Source of the DNA: Lingula anatina
Taxonomy: Eukaryota > Brachiopoda > Lingulata > Lingulida > Lingulidae
Direction: 5' to 3'
Assembly (NCBI RefSeq): GCF_001039355.2
Contig: NW_019775506.1
Span: 114,079 to 178,078, forward strand
Length of the DNA: 64,000 nt
This document shows positions 1 to 12,049 of the stretch, in pieces. The translations under genes were made by a program, and so were the position numbers. The stretch's first letter is position 1; the number at the start of each line of letters is the position of its first letter. The notes under the pieces are model-generated. The model was given only the letters and a program-made list of their open reading frames with translations, had not been told where the DNA came from and did no database searches.

Positions 1-1091
1 ATAAGAGATTTTTGTTAGATTTAGAGACAGCAACATTCAACTTTGGCATATAGTAATTATATAAAATTTGATAAAAATTCAGGTACCAGAAGATAGTTTC
101 AAGAAAATGCCCAAAATTGGCCAATATAACAGTTTCCCCACAATTTCTTTTAACTTAAATATTTATCTTGATATAAGTACAAAGCATTTAAACAGTTACA
201 CTCACACTTTAACAGCAAAAACACCCATTCCTTTTTCGTTATTTTATTCACCACACCACGTGCTTCTTACTTAATTTTAAGCCAGTGCCCCGTATTATAG
301 CTGCTATTTATCATAGGCATTAATAGTGTTAATTGATGGCAGTGGACCCATAGCAGATAATGACATTTTACCTACTATCAGCAGATTCCTGACTTTTTGG
401 GAGCCACAATCGGACATCCCCAGTTAGTTTAGTGTTTTCATGCATAAAACATTTTGATTATTTTAGCAGAGCCCCTGTAATGTGTATAGAGCTGCATCTG
501 GCAATCAATGTGAAATTGTGTTAGAGAAGATTTCACAATTTTATTTTATTCAAATTTTGCTCATGCTTTTTGGGTTTTGTATACACTTTAACCTAGCAAT
601 GCACTGATCCTGATCATAAAGATGCAGTGTGTAATATCTATGACTGTTTAAATATAAGCTTCTAAAATCTGTCATCAATTTCAGTTTTAACTATTTATTC
701 CCTTCTTCCGGTACGTGTATTACATTTAACTTCATTTGGGCTATATAAGTCCCAAGAAAGAATTGTGATAGACTACATGCATGACCAATAATTGTTCTAT
801 CATGGTTAAACCAACTCATTTTTGTTATCCTATTGAATAAAAGATCATGACAAATATCAAAGCAAAGTTTGTTTTATCATCTTAAAGCCATTAATATAAG
901 CTGTATGGTTATGGATTAAGGCAAACACATAACAGTATTCTAAAAGCTATCTTATCAATGTGCCATAATATAGGCCTGTACGTAGTTGCCAATTTCAATA
1001 CAAGGTAAGAGACTGACCCTTTTAACCCTTGCATGACCCAAATTTCAATTCAGATTGGACCTTTTCTGGCCAAAAGGGGGCTTTGTCAATG
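1..1091. other. intergenic, no gene seen
   Basis: AT-rich DNA with only short open frames that lack splice-site support or family resemblance. I see no exon, RNA gene or clear repeat in it. Confidence 0.5.
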
Positions 1092-1316
1092 AGTGCTTTC
1101 CCAGAGATTTAGATCGATCTAAAGATTAAGTTTTAGATCGACCTAACTCCCTGGGGGTTCACGCTAAATTGCAGTCAGCCAAGCGGGCACCATAGTTAAT
1201 TACCCCCTTACAGCTTTTAGTAGGCGGGACAGACGCTTAAGCCGGCCAAGCTGACAGTAATCTAGTGAGACTCCCCACAGGGATAGATCGATCTAAAAAT
1301 CTATGGAAATGGGGTG
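1092..1316 (+). mobile_element. MITE-like TIR element, GATCGATC family, copy a
   Basis: About 225 bp. One end reads TTTCCCAGAGATTTAGATCG. The other, on the complement, reads CCATAGATTTTTAGATCGAT. The ends are imperfect inverted repeats centred on the palindrome TAGATCGATCTA. The middle, with CCCTGGGGGTTCACGCTAAA and the GTTAATTACCCC segment, recurs at 6989-7219, 7733-7914 and 20891-21122. There is no coding capacity, so this is a non-autonomous element. Confidence 0.8.
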
Positions 1317-1461
1317 AATGACATCCCCCTCCCCACTCCACGGGTCTGCACCCATCAGCATTGAAAAGAACAAAGATCTTAAACTGTCTTTTTTTCAGCA
1401 GTTAGTTTCAATTTGGACATGCATTTGAATGCAAAAACACATCAGCAATTCCTTGGCCTGC

Positions 1462-2012
1462 TTGTTGAAACTTGCTGCAGATTTGGAGATAATTTATCCC
1501 TCTTGCATGCATTACCATCCTGTTGGCTTTGTGAAGGATTTATTTAAAATTCTTGACAATGAGTAAAATTAAGGCACCATCTAGTGTCAAGCAGAAGTCG
1601 ATAAATCCATCTGCCAGCCATACGTGGTGATCATACAACTGTCAAGTATGTCCAAGAGAAGTCAGTGTCTAATGTAGGATGGAAACATGTGGGACAGACT
1701 GTCATCAAGAAGGACAGAAAGCTGTAAATGCCGGTGACAAGCAGAAATGACAGCAACACAAGACTGTTGAACAGGGCTCCATAACTGAACATGGCCACCT
1801 GTATCTTGACACTGATAGCACTGCATCTTGTAGCACTGAATGTATGCTACATCTAAAGACCCCATTTTACCTGAAACAGATGAAATGAAGGTTAAAATAC
1901 ATTCCACACAGCTTCTGATCATGCATTATGTCAATGTGAACCATACCAAGGCCTGGAATTTTACAGGTAATGCAAACATTCTTGACCAAACAACCATTTC
2001 AGTTTTTCCTTT
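1462..2012 (-). pseudogene. innexin pseudogene (truncated relic)
   Basis: The complement matches the innexin genes further right in pieces. 1462-1530 matches their 3' end (GCTTGTTTAAACTTGCTGCAGATTTGG region), 1570-1780 matches the TM4/C-terminal coding part, and about 1840-1885 matches the first coding bases, including the acceptor TTTCAG just before an ATGGGG start. Everything between (TM1 to extracellular loop 2) is deleted and the frame is broken many times. The match continues upstream to about 2010, where CTTGACCAAAC matches the DNA upstream of the innexin at 14038-15294. This shows that the copy arose by DNA duplication, not from a processed mRNA. It is clearly older than the three intact copies. 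Confidence 0.8.
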
Positions 2013-2280
2013 TAATGCGTGAAATGTGTGCCATTATGAATGATTTTAAGTTAACTTTTGGGATATAAAAAAGGGTTACCAAACTTACAGGTAGCTAAAA
2101 TGTTTAAGACTACAATCCTATAGCCTCCAAGCTTTCAAATTCACCCAGCCTTTATATATTAAATTACAGTAAAATTCAATAGCCAATTTTCCCATTTATC
2201 TGTATGTAAATACCACTTCCTCCTGGGACATATTTAAAGTAAGTGGCATATATCTATGTATTCTTTATAAAAGACCATCT

Positions 2281-2417
2281 GGGGTAGATCCAGAGATATT
2301 TTCTGACAAGCTTCCTTATCTTTGTTGATCCATTTGCCATTTTTTGTAAGTCTTCCGAGAGAAAAAATTAGATACCGTCAAAATAAACTTGAAAATCTGA
2401 TCATCTTCTGGAAGACA
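2281..2417. repeat. dispersed repeat, partner at 29061-29232
   Basis: The stretch containing AGAGATATTTTCTGACA, GATCCAT, CCATTTTTT and CTTGAAAATCTGA is shared in order with 29070-29208. The copy here has lost the outer TIRs that the other copy keeps, so it is probably a decayed MITE. Confidence 0.6.
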
Positions 2418-2557
2418 GCCACTAATTATGGTATCAATCTATATACATGTACAAAAAGTTTAATCTTAAAACACTACAAACAAAACATATAGCACTGACC
2501 TCATTCTTTTAGGCATGAAGTAAAAAAATCCGTACCATATTTTGAATGACACCAGTA

Positions 2558-5500
2558 CTATATCTGCAGAACAAGGTTTCCCTTGCATCCTGGATTGCTG
2601 ATGATATCTGCATGTGCCTGTGGTGCATCCTTCAGGTCATATTTCCTGTGTACAACTGGTTTCAACCAGCCCTGTTCCATACCAGCATACATGAAGCTTC
2701 CCATCATTTCCCATTCATGCTGGAGTGTAAATTTCAACCATAAAAAGAAAATTCTCCTTCTTCACGAGGAAAACAAAAAAAGACAATTGTACTAGACTAA
2801 CAGAAAAGACAATCTAGGCATATCAGATATTTTTATGATTTTTACTGAAGTCAGTTGATTATACATGTACAACAAACAATTAAGTTGAGGTGCACTGAAT
2901 GCTTTTTAATACTTACAGATTTTATAGTACATGATGCTTAAACAGATTGTTTCAGATTATGCACAATGCTGCATACTGTTTACATATCTACCATAACCGT
3001 TATAAACATTGGATGTGCCATAATTATCATTGCTACACAACATAATATGCCAGTTTTACAAAATTAGTCAAAAGAGCTTGCCTTAAAAATTTCCAGATAT
3101 TTTTAGTGAAGTGCTACTCACTTTCAAACAAAATTAAGAAAATTTAAACTTCACACAAGGGGAAAATTCAGCAAAAAATTTGATCAAGGTAATACATTTT
3201 TTATAAACTGAATTATGTAAAAAAAAAAAAAAACTTAATGGGTGTAAATTATTTACCTGTTCCAAAATTTGTTTATTAATGGTATCAATGTGATAGAGTA
3301 TAACAAAGTAACTTGCAAGTAAATATAAGCATACCCCTTCAGTCATCATAAGCTTGACTCCAATAACAGAAGTTTCATTTGTCATCAGTTTGCTGAAGTT
3401 GAACTCACAGTCCCCACGATTACCTATAACCTAAGACACAAAATTTTGAGGTTAATTGTTGAAATTCCATTATGACCACATTTTTGACACTAATCTATAC
3501 AAGTAAAATCATTCAAGAATGAAAATTTGATAAATGTTTATTCAAATTTGATTTTAGGAATTTAAAAAATAAAATAATCATCAAGCATAGTTAACAGAAA
3601 ATACACAGTATGAATTTAAATACAGCATGAGGAAAAATTGTACATAATGGCCTCCTTGAACTTTTTATTAGTTTAAAGAATCTTGAATGTTATAGTATTG
3701 AAAAAAAAATTATACCATAATACGACAATGTTTCTTGCAAAGCATTACATCAGCAGGCAGGTTTACATTGGCCATCATCTCCAATATAATATCAACTCCC
3801 TTACCCTCTGTGGCCTCCTATTAGAAAATACAGATGAAAATATTGACAAAGACATCACCTATCAAAACACATATAAGAAAAATCATGCAAAATGAAAATG
3901 AAGGTATCAGTAATTTTTGTATTTTATACAGGTACGTAAGTCTCTTTCTCTTTTACCCTTCTCCATAATGTTGATGCAATCTGGAGTGAAATTCCTATCC
4001 CCTGTGACAGAACACATTAAAAATCACCTTTATTTTCCCCTGATGCCCCTCTTCCTTGTGATTGAAAACATGGTGGGCCCCATTCTCCTTGACAAGATGC
4101 AGGCCCTCTGCTGTGCTGGCAGTACCTATAACCTGCAGACCCAGGTTCTTAGCTATCTGACAAGCTGCCAAACCAACCTAAGAAAATATACACACAAAGT
4201 TCTGAATATACTACCCATAGACTAACATTGTCTGTCAATATCTGATTAAGATGATTTTCAACTACTGTTCATTATACATATTATCTCAAATGGATGGCCA
4301 TAGTACAATGTTCAAATAAAATGTGAAGTATTTAAGAGTCATTGACAATCAAAAAGCAAGTTTGTTAGATTAATGACTATACAACCTTCATGACAGAATA
4401 AAGAATATAAATTACAAGTATAATATATGTAAATCAGTAAGAAAAGCTGAAAATTAGCGTTTAGGATAAATTACCACTTTCTAAAAAAAAAAGATTTCAC
4501 CTAGCTATTACTATTGGTAAACTAAGGTTGTAAAATATGAGGTATCAAAATTGTGATATCTTAAAGAAAATATTGCTGTGTTGTGATATAATTTAATGTG
4601 ATGTCTATCATGTGTTAATTACCTACATGTATCATGTGATATTGCTATAATGTAGTTATTATAATAAAAATCAATAATGCATAGCATGGTAATATGTTCT
4701 TGATGATATTGACAACCCATACTTACGCCACCACTTGCACCATGCACAAGAACTGTTTTTCCTGGACTGGCACCACCCCTAAAATATTTTTAAGTAAGAA
4801 AACTTTGCAATAAAATTCTTATAATTAAATTCCAAAAATTACACATAAAAAAATCAAAAATGGAGGTAGTCAACATGAAAGGGTTCCTTTCTGTACATGC
4901 ATGTATGCTACGTTAAAATTTCTTGCATTAGCACACATATATAGGTAAAATATTGAGGCACTAATTGTCCACATAAGTAAAATGAGTCAGGTGGAAAGAA
5001 GATAATATCATGGAATTATACAATGATGTGCTCATTGACCATAGTGACATACATATTACATAACTGCAGAGTTCATTTATCTGTCAGGTAACTGAAGGAA
5101 ATAAACTTACCCAATAACAAGAGCCCTATAGGCAGTGAAGTAAGGGACTCCAACACAAGCTCCTTGAGTGAATTCCAACTTATCATGGAGTGTAAATGTT
5201 GTTTTTTCATCAGCCACAGCATACTCAGCATACCCACCAGAGGTTGTGCAAACTGTATATACATGGTCTCCTTTCTGTAAGAGGTGGAATATCAATTTTT
5301 TCAATTTGCTTTAAAAAGCAACCAATATGTATACCAGGAGCCTCTTCCACAAAAGAGATTATTTATCCAAAGATGAATATATGAAAGCATTTGTTTTTTC
5401 AGAATCTTTTTTTATCACTTATTGATCGAGTTCCATTCTACAGAAACATTTAATTTCAATCTGCAAATCAATTCCCTCACTTTAAACTTAGTGACCTCTT

Positions 5501-6289
5501 CTCCTAATTCCTCCACTATTCCTGACACGTCCAAGCCAGGAGTATAGGGCAATGCTGCCTTTACAGGTTGATTTCCTGTTCGGATATAGGTGTCGACTGG
5601 ATTTATCCCCGCAGCTGCTACCTTAATCAAAACCTGAAGAAAGCCATAAAGGATGCAATTAGATGAACAGCAAAGGACAAAAAAATTGTAAACACTAGTA
5701 CATCTAGCTATAATATAACAGAATTTACACCTAAAGTTTCTGAGCCATATCTTGCTGTTTTTATTCAACATCAGCAGCCCAATGTCTTCCGCAAATATGT
5801 CAGTGGAAAGCATGGAAAAGCTAGGCGAGTTAACACAAAAGTAGACAATTTTGATAACTTTTGACAAATAAAAAAGAGAGATTGAAAGTGGGAGCATGCT
5901 TTTACTCTTTTTTTTTTGGGGGGGGGGGGGGTATTTTAAGCAAACCACCTACAAATTGTTTTATAACAGAATAGAATAAAGAGCACTTCCTCAAATTGCA
6001 AAAAAAGTAATCAAAATTGCTTGTAATAAAAAATTTTTGAAGTAAATCTTTTTCTGTGTACATATATACAGTCCATTGATTGCCTGTGTCATTATGTTTG
6101 TACATGTATACGCTCCATACATACTAATACTAGTTTTATAGTTTTCTAAGTCAGTGGCCCAACTGACCAACTGACCATTATTCTCACCTGACATTTCCCA
6201 GGTTTTGGAATGGGGACATCTTTAGCCAGCACCAACACCTCAGGTCCACCAAACTCACTCACTCGAATTGCTCGCATCACCTGGGCCAT
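2558..6289 (-). CDS. CRYZ: zeta-crystallin-like NADPH:quinone oxidoreductase
   Basis: Eight coding exons (-): 6188-6289, 5481-5633, 5111-5274, 4727-4778, 4028-4177, 3716-3817, 3335-3430 and 2558-2719. All phases join, giving about 326 residues; the vertebrate protein has about 329. It belongs to the medium-chain dehydrogenase/reductase superfamily, whose members transfer one electron from NADPH to quinones in the cytosol; some bind AU-rich mRNA. Seen: start [18 protein letters not shown]; substrate-domain motif [15 protein letters not shown]; the nucleotide-binding segment HGASGGVGLAACQ split between exons 4 and 5; [14 protein letters not shown]-terminus ending GNLVLQI. The start is the first ATG of exon 1 and matches the family start. 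Exons 5 and 6 end at weaker donors (GTGATT, GTATAA). Exon 6 reads KKHCRIM where relatives have a Gly-Gly-Arg turn, so this loop is diverged or the donor choice is imperfect. A 5' untranslated exon was not identified. Confidence 0.92.
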
Positions 6290-6988
6290 CAAACCACGGG
6301 ACAGATATGGCATTCAGGAAATATCTTCATTTGAAAGTAAAACCAAAGGAAAAACTCACAGGCTGTAACCTGAGCAATGAATGATCTAAACTGGCAACAT
6401 TTTAAGCTTCACCAAGTATTTGAAGTTCCTCATTTTTAGAGATCAGTGGATATATTCCTCTTTTAATCAGTAATAATAGTATATGTATGAAAATCAGAAT
6501 ACAAATAGAGAGATATTACATATCTATCTGCCTATATATGTGAATTTCGACTGAGATCCTAACTGGAATTATTCATACTAGTACATACATGTATGTTATA
6601 AAGCAGCAAAGCTGTAAAACGTACATACATTCAGCAGAAAATAATGTTGATAGTGCACAAAAGAGAAACTGACCATTATGACCATATGAATCATTTCTGA
6701 GAGTTTGAAAATTACAGGTTACAGGCATGGTATATATATCCTTTTATGATAGCTATTGTGTAGTTTGCAAATTTGAAAATAGGTTGATTGTCAATTTTGA
6801 TGCAATATAACATAATTCTTAATAGCACAATCATCACTATAATTTTTGATTATGTACTACAAGTTGCATGGACATTCAGGAATTATAACTGTCATAAAGT
6901 TTCATAAAGTTTTTTCATGAGTGAGGCCCATAAAAGTTCAGATTGAAATGCCAATACGTGAAAAATGAAAATTTCGCAAAAATCTGCC

Positions 6989-7219
6989 TAAGACCCCATT
7001 TCCATAGATTTTAGATCGATCTATCCCTGTGGGGAGTCTCATTAGATTACTGTCAGCTTAGCCAGCTTAAGCATCCATCTCACCTACTAAAAGCTGTAAA
7101 GGGGTAATTAACTATGGTGCGCGCTCGGCTGACTGCAGTTTAGTGTGAACCCCCAGGGAGTTAGGTCGACCTAAATCTTAATCCCTGGATCGATCTAAAT
7201 CTCTGGGAAAGCACCCTAA
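6989..7219 (-). mobile_element. GATCGATC-family MITE, copy b
   Basis: Full-length copy, inverted relative to copy a. It begins CTAAGACCCCATTTCCATAG and ends with AATCTCTGGGAAAGCACCC. The core GTTAATTACCCC (here as its complement) and the CCCAGGGAGTTAGGTCGACC block are present. Confidence 0.8.
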
Positions 7220-7732
7220 CTTTAAGTTTAATAATGATCTGATTAGGCTGGAATATATGAAATCAAGCTGTTTTAGCACTTAAAACCATTTTCTATTAGT
7301 TAAATGTTAATAAATTACATGGTTTTCCTTTAATTATGTTCTTGGTGTATTAAAAGTTCACAGCGAAGAAGATATGACATGCAGGTGATGGCTTTATGAA
7401 GGCAATGGATCTGTGCATATAAAAATCAGGCATAATTTTTGCAGAGATAGATATTAAATTTTGTCAAAATAACTACTCCATTAAATCTAGCTTACAGTAT
7501 AAAAGTGCAATTAGGCAAATACTAGTAAGTATACGGCATACCACGAGTACCGGACCATTATCCATTCAGTCAAACATGTAATTTTCCGAGAAGCTGTAAG
7601 TTAAGTTGATGTTTTGGCTTTACAGACACGCTACAATACAACTATATAGTATATACCTTGCATATCTGGCCAAAACCTAGCACGAAAATTAATGGTTAGC
7701 ACAGCCAGTACATATATCCGAACCGTCAACAG

Positions 7733-7914
7733 ACGACCTAACTCCCTGGGGGTTCACGCTAAATTGCAGTCAGCCGAGCGGGTACCATAGTTAATTACCC
7801 TCTTACAGCTTTTAGTAGGCGGGACAGACGCTTAAGCCGGCCAAGCTGACAGTTATCTAGTGAGACTCCCCACAGGGATAGATCGATCTAAAAATCTATG
7901 GAATGGGGTGTTAG
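7733..7914 (+). mobile_element. GATCGATC-family MITE, copy c (one end truncated)
   Basis: Same orientation and nearly the same sequence as copy a from GACCTAACTCCCTGGGGG to the TCTATGGAATGGGGTG end. The first ~40 bp, including one TIR, are missing. It lies about 500 bp from inverted copy b. Confidence 0.8.
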
Positions 7915-8526
7915 CCGCTTGAATTTTCGTGCTAGCCATTGCAGGACAGCTGACCAAGTGTTGACATGTGGTTTAACTACCATGAAATGATTCATAGGTC
8001 ATTTGAATAGAAGGCTACCCGGTACGACATCACCTTTCAACACTCTTACCTTGATAGACATAAAAAAGTAGGTCAGGCTCCGGTTTCACACACATGTAAA
8101 AAAACTTATTTACGTCAGTTCCCTGCTGAGGACGTGTGCTGTAACACTGTTCCTGATAGGATAAGGTGTGTGCATGTGACCACGTTACATTACTAGCAAA
8201 GGTGTCAGCCACCGGGTTTTTTTTCAAAATACCCGACGTCGATATATTTACATTCGCGACGGAGGTCATGTTTTTGCTCCGATTGTCTGTCTGTTTCAAA
8301 CTTTGTCCATCCGTCTTTCTGTTGACAACCTTGAGACTGTAGCGTTTTGCTGATATTTACAGAAACTATCGTGACTGGAAAAAGTAAAAAAAAAAAAAAA
8401 AAAGAAAAGATTTTTTGAGGGGGGGGATCCATTTCTTTGTCTGTTTGTCTGTTACCCAGGCAGGGCCTACATGTACATGCAGGGATTTTTATGAAATTCC
8501 AGGATAGGTCAATTTTTTTCTCAATA
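7915..8526. other. no gene identified; possible 5' region of the quinone oxidoreductase gene
   Basis: No frame with splice support. A run of As at 8387-8402 and a G run at 8419-8426 are the only features. It may hold an untranslated first exon for the gene to the left, but nothing in the sequence proves it. Confidence 0.35.
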
Positions 8527-8705
8527 TCTCAAAATTGATTCTTAAATAGCGTTATCATTGAGCTTTTTTATTAATTGGTTAACAATAAGTTAATAAATAT
8601 CTGAAGAAGCGACTTAACTTTGAATTGTTAGGCCTATGTCTAAAAATTTATTTTTCAACGCGTACCTACTGATAATGAGAAATGAGCTGCCTTGGTGGAG
8701 ATCTG

Positions 8706-9009
8706 TGCTGTCTAAGTGCTTTTCTAATTCCCGATCGTGTGAACGTAGCCTACTTGAGGAGCGGAACATTGAAATATTCGTTATAATGCCAGTCCCTCGT
8801 TTATAACTTCTCAAATGGATATTATTTCTTAATTGGTATAGATTTCAAAAATACTGTCTAATGCTGTCTAAGTGCTTTTCTAATTCCCGATCGTGTGAAC
8901 GTAGCCTACTTGAGGAGCGGAACATTGAAATATTCGTTATAATGCCAGTCCCTCGTTTATAACTTCTCAAATGGATATTATTTCTTAATTGGTATAGATT
9001 TCAAAAATA
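8706..9009. repeat. 148-bp direct duplication inside unit A
   Basis: The block starting CTGTCTAAGTGCTTTTCTAA and ending GATTTCAAAAATA occurs twice, at about 8706-8853 and 8863-9009, without visible differences. Unit B has it once (12229-12376), so it arose after the large duplication. Confidence 0.9.
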
Positions 9010-10646
9010 TGTCTTTGAATAAATCTTTGCCGACTAAACTCAGAATTTGCTACTTTTCGTCTTGGTATTTACCAGGCGCAAATATTTTAGCATGATACCC
9101 CATTCGTCCTTTCAAAAACACAGTAATACAAGCAGAACGAGGCAAATAAATAAAAAATAAACATTAAAAAAAAAAAAACATGTGTTTCAACCATCCCAGT
9201 GTCCTACATGGTAAAATTATTCTCGTAGGCCTGTTTCTGATCAGGACAATTAAAAACCCCTCACTTATCAACATCTTACATCGGCTAGCGACCTCTTTCC
9301 CCCTAACTGTGTTAAATGTGTTTCTTAATTGATCTCATTTTTATCTTAAAATCTCTACAAAAATCATATAATATGTCTAGATACGTGTTATTTCATTATG
9401 TGAAAAATGTTTATTTGTGATTTAATTAACTGGCAACTGGACAGAAAAAAAATTGGACATTGTGACAGAGATGAATTTACTAATTTGTCTTTCTCCTTCC
9501 CCTATTCTCAGTTCGTCATTTGTTGAAGTTGTCATTAAGAAGTACATGTAGCAATAAATCTTTATTTTGAGGATAAAAGTATGATTGATCCCGCTTTTTT
9601 TTTTTTTTTTTTTTTTTTTTTGCGCTTTCGTCAGAACGGCGCAACGCTCTGTTTCAACAAAACATACAAACAAGCGTTAGGCAAAAATAAAAATGTTTAA
9701 AATCTTAGATTTAAATATTTGTTAGTCTCCTGGTACTTAAATAACCCAAAATAAAATTGATTAACCCTTTATTGTTATTATCAATAATAAATTACAATAT
9801 ATGGTGATACATATTTTTGTTCATATTGTGAATAGGAAGTGACAAAAATCATTTTGTGCGTTTCATTATCGTTGACGTCTAATTGCCGTTAATATAATAT
9901 GTGTGGTTTTGTATCAATACATATAAATATATATACAGACTGACATCCAAGGGAAAACGTTTTCTTAAAACTATACTTTAGCAAAGCAGCAAAACCGTCA
10001 AATGTACAGACACAAAGAAAAATAAATAAAAATAAAAATAAAAATAAAAATAAAAATAAAAAATGAAAAATATGATATTACATGATATTTAATAAGATAA
10101 TGATTATGTTCAACTGTTCATATGGAAATGCAAAAAATGTTACTAGGACATGGTTTTAAGTCCACATGGGTTTGAAGTCACAACCTGAAAATACCAGTGA
10201 AAGAAAAATAAGAAATTCACGAAAAACTGCATAATTTCAAGAAAAAACACTATTGTTTAAATTTGATCTGCATGTTATAAATGCTATTAACCACTTCAGC
10301 AAGTTTGAGGAAAATGAGGGTCATATTTCTTGTATTTATTGTGATAACAGTGATAAGTAGGCCTACATGTGTACACGGTGTCGTAATGTGTATACCTGTA
10401 TGCTTTTTTTGAGTGGAATTTTACCACCTTATTGTTAACCCAACATAAGAAATGATATTGGACGAAGCCTGTTTTCAAATCCCTATCCTCCCTTTCCTAC
10501 GCATAAATTCTGCTTAATCTATGTAAGTTATAAGCCTACTCTTACCAAATCCATAAATAACGTAAGGATTTACAATCACTAATTCGCTTCTTAAGAAATT
10601 AGTCTCGGTATTTATTGCCAAAAAGTGAATATTTTGGTCTGCTTGT

Positions 10647-11903
10647 TTAAACTTGCTGCAGATTTGGATACATTTTCTCCGTCTCGGATGCATTACCCGA
10701 TGCATCGCCTTCTTGTTTCTTGGTAAGATAACGCTCCCACAAAGCCTCCAGGATATCCGTGGCGACCCCTTTGTTTGTGTTCTTGTCAATCATTCCAAGG
10801 AGAAAAGCACCATCTTGCGTCAAGTAAGAGTCCACAAATTCATCTGCTAGCTGCCGCTGGTGTTCCTCCGGCTGGAGTCTGGCCAAGAGAAGCTGGTGCT
10901 TGATGGGAACGTGTGCGCGACAGACTGTCACCAAGAAGGACAGAAAGCTGTAGATGTTAGCGACAAACAGAAATGACAGCCACACGACAAGAATTTTGTA
11001 CAGATCGTCCATCAGTGGGCTCGGTGAAGATCCTGGGCGTATCGTGGCGAAGCACTGAACTGTATAACGTTGAACGTTACTTACTTGACGGATGCTGAAA
11101 TCACACAAGTAAAACGGACTTTCGCTTTCATTCAGTGTTGTGCTGTTTGTGTCGTTAGCATTTTCTAAGATCCGTTGCGGGGCAGCATTAGCCGTCATGT
11201 TCTTGAACAGAATGGTTGACGGTCCAACTTCCCGCCCCAACGCAGAGGACATCACATTGAACTGTAAAGTGATGTTGTAAATGTACCAGATTTTCAACAC
11301 AATGAAAACAAGGATGAGATAAAACCCAAATAACTTGTTGATGTGAAGACACAAATTGTCTAAAGGGGCGCAGGGAAAGTTTTCTCGTTTCTTCCTCAAA
11401 TTTCCAAAATATTGGTCGAATTGACGCACAAATTTCTCCACCATTTTCTCATTCGAGTCATGGGTGACGTCATCAACATTAATACCAGTTCGACCAATGG
11501 CTGCTTTCCAGAAAAATATAGGGACGATAAAAAGTATAGCTTGAAATAAAAACCATAGCGGCATGCGATGGTTAGGGCGAGGAGTTTCAGGGATTTTTAT
11601 TTCAGTTTTGTTAGGCTGTCTCATATCGCCAGGTTCTAGCCATTCGTATTTCTGTCCAGGTCCACCAGGTGCACACACTGCTTGTACGTAACTGACGTGT
11701 GCTTCTGTAAAATGGGCAGGCGTCCAACACGAAGAAGTGACAGTAAGTGGCACTGGTACGTACACAAGAATTAAAAGGAAACTAATCGCCGATAAAACTG
11801 CCAAAAATATTGGAGTGTAAATGTAGTTAAGGCGAAGAAAGAAATCCCCACCTCCGCGAGCTAGCGAGCGTCCCAGTTTGCTAATGGCGTCTAAAGATCC
11901 CAT
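10647..11903 (-). CDS. innexin-family channel protein, paralogue 1
   Basis: Single coding exon, 418 residues. Innexins form gap junctions or plasma-membrane hemichannels. Seen: four membrane segments at about residues 29-50, 114-133, 192-210 and 302-326; two Cys in each extracellular loop (59 and 77; 267 and 284); the loop-2 block CDFSIRQVSNVQRYTVQC, typical of the family. The canonical YYQWVP at the start of TM2 is replaced by MPLWFLF. Asn glycosylation sequons lie in loop 1 (NKT, ~98) and loop 2 (NMT, NDT, NST, NES). The frame stays open for eight codons upstream, but those bases contain an intron end TTTCAG directly before GTAAGATGGG, so the ATG at 11903 is chosen as start. An upstream non-coding exon is expected. 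Unit A contains none, because the duplication junction lies about 100-150 bp upstream. Confidence 0.94.
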   Translation of the reverse strand: MGSLDAISKLGRSLARGGGDFFLRLNYIYTPIFLAVLSAISFLLILVYVPVPLTVTSSCWTPAHFTEAHVSYVQAVCAPGGPGQKYEWLEPGDMRQPNKTEIKIPETPRPNHRMPLWFLFQAILFIVPIFFWKAAIGRTGINVDDVTHDSNEKMVEKFVRQFDQYFGNLRKKRENFPCAPLDNLCLHINKLFGFYLILVFIVLKIWYIYNITLQFNVMSSALGREVGPSTILFKNMTANAAPQRILENANDTNSTTLNESESPFYLCDFSIRQVSNVQRYTVQCFATIRPGSSPSPLMDDLYKILVVWLSFLFVANIYSFLSFLVTVCRAHVPIKHQLLLARLQPEEHQRQLADEFVDSYLTQDGAFLLGMIDKNTNKGVATDILEALWERYLTKKQEGDASGNASETEKMYPNLQQV

Positions 11904-12049
11904 CTTACCTGAAACAGTAACAGACATTGTTAACGTTACATATATGATGCAAAATTTGTAATCTTGTTAAATACATGGAACTTTTACGCTTATTAAAATC
12001 AATGAGTAAACTATCAATTAAAAACAAGGCAGCANTTTAATTTAGTAGT

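Larger units (their letters stand above)
8527..12000. repeat. tandem segmental duplication, unit A
   Basis: From AAATTGATTCTTAAATAGCG rightwards this unit is nearly identical to 12050-15385. It includes about 2.1 kb of DNA 3' of an innexin gene, the whole coding exon, and about 90 bp of its upstream intron. Differences are scattered substitutions, changes in T/A runs, a (AAATA)n stretch at 10021-10063 present only here, and a local 148-bp duplication. An ambiguous base at 12035 lies at the junction between the units. Confidence 0.93.

Noticed and set aside
5415-5948. 177-codon minus-strand frame
   Set aside because: Only 5481-5633 is a real exon (quinone oxidoreductase exon 2). The rest is intron read-through, including a long G/T tract.
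8614-8814. 66-codon frame occurring identically at 12136-12336
   Set aside because: The repeat of the frame is due to the segmental duplication, and it has no similarity to known proteins.
40-12000. Possible CRISPR-like or phage-like systems given the request for a new system
   Set aside because: No short regularly spaced repeats, prokaryotic operons or phage genes are present; the DNA is animal nuclear sequence throughout.
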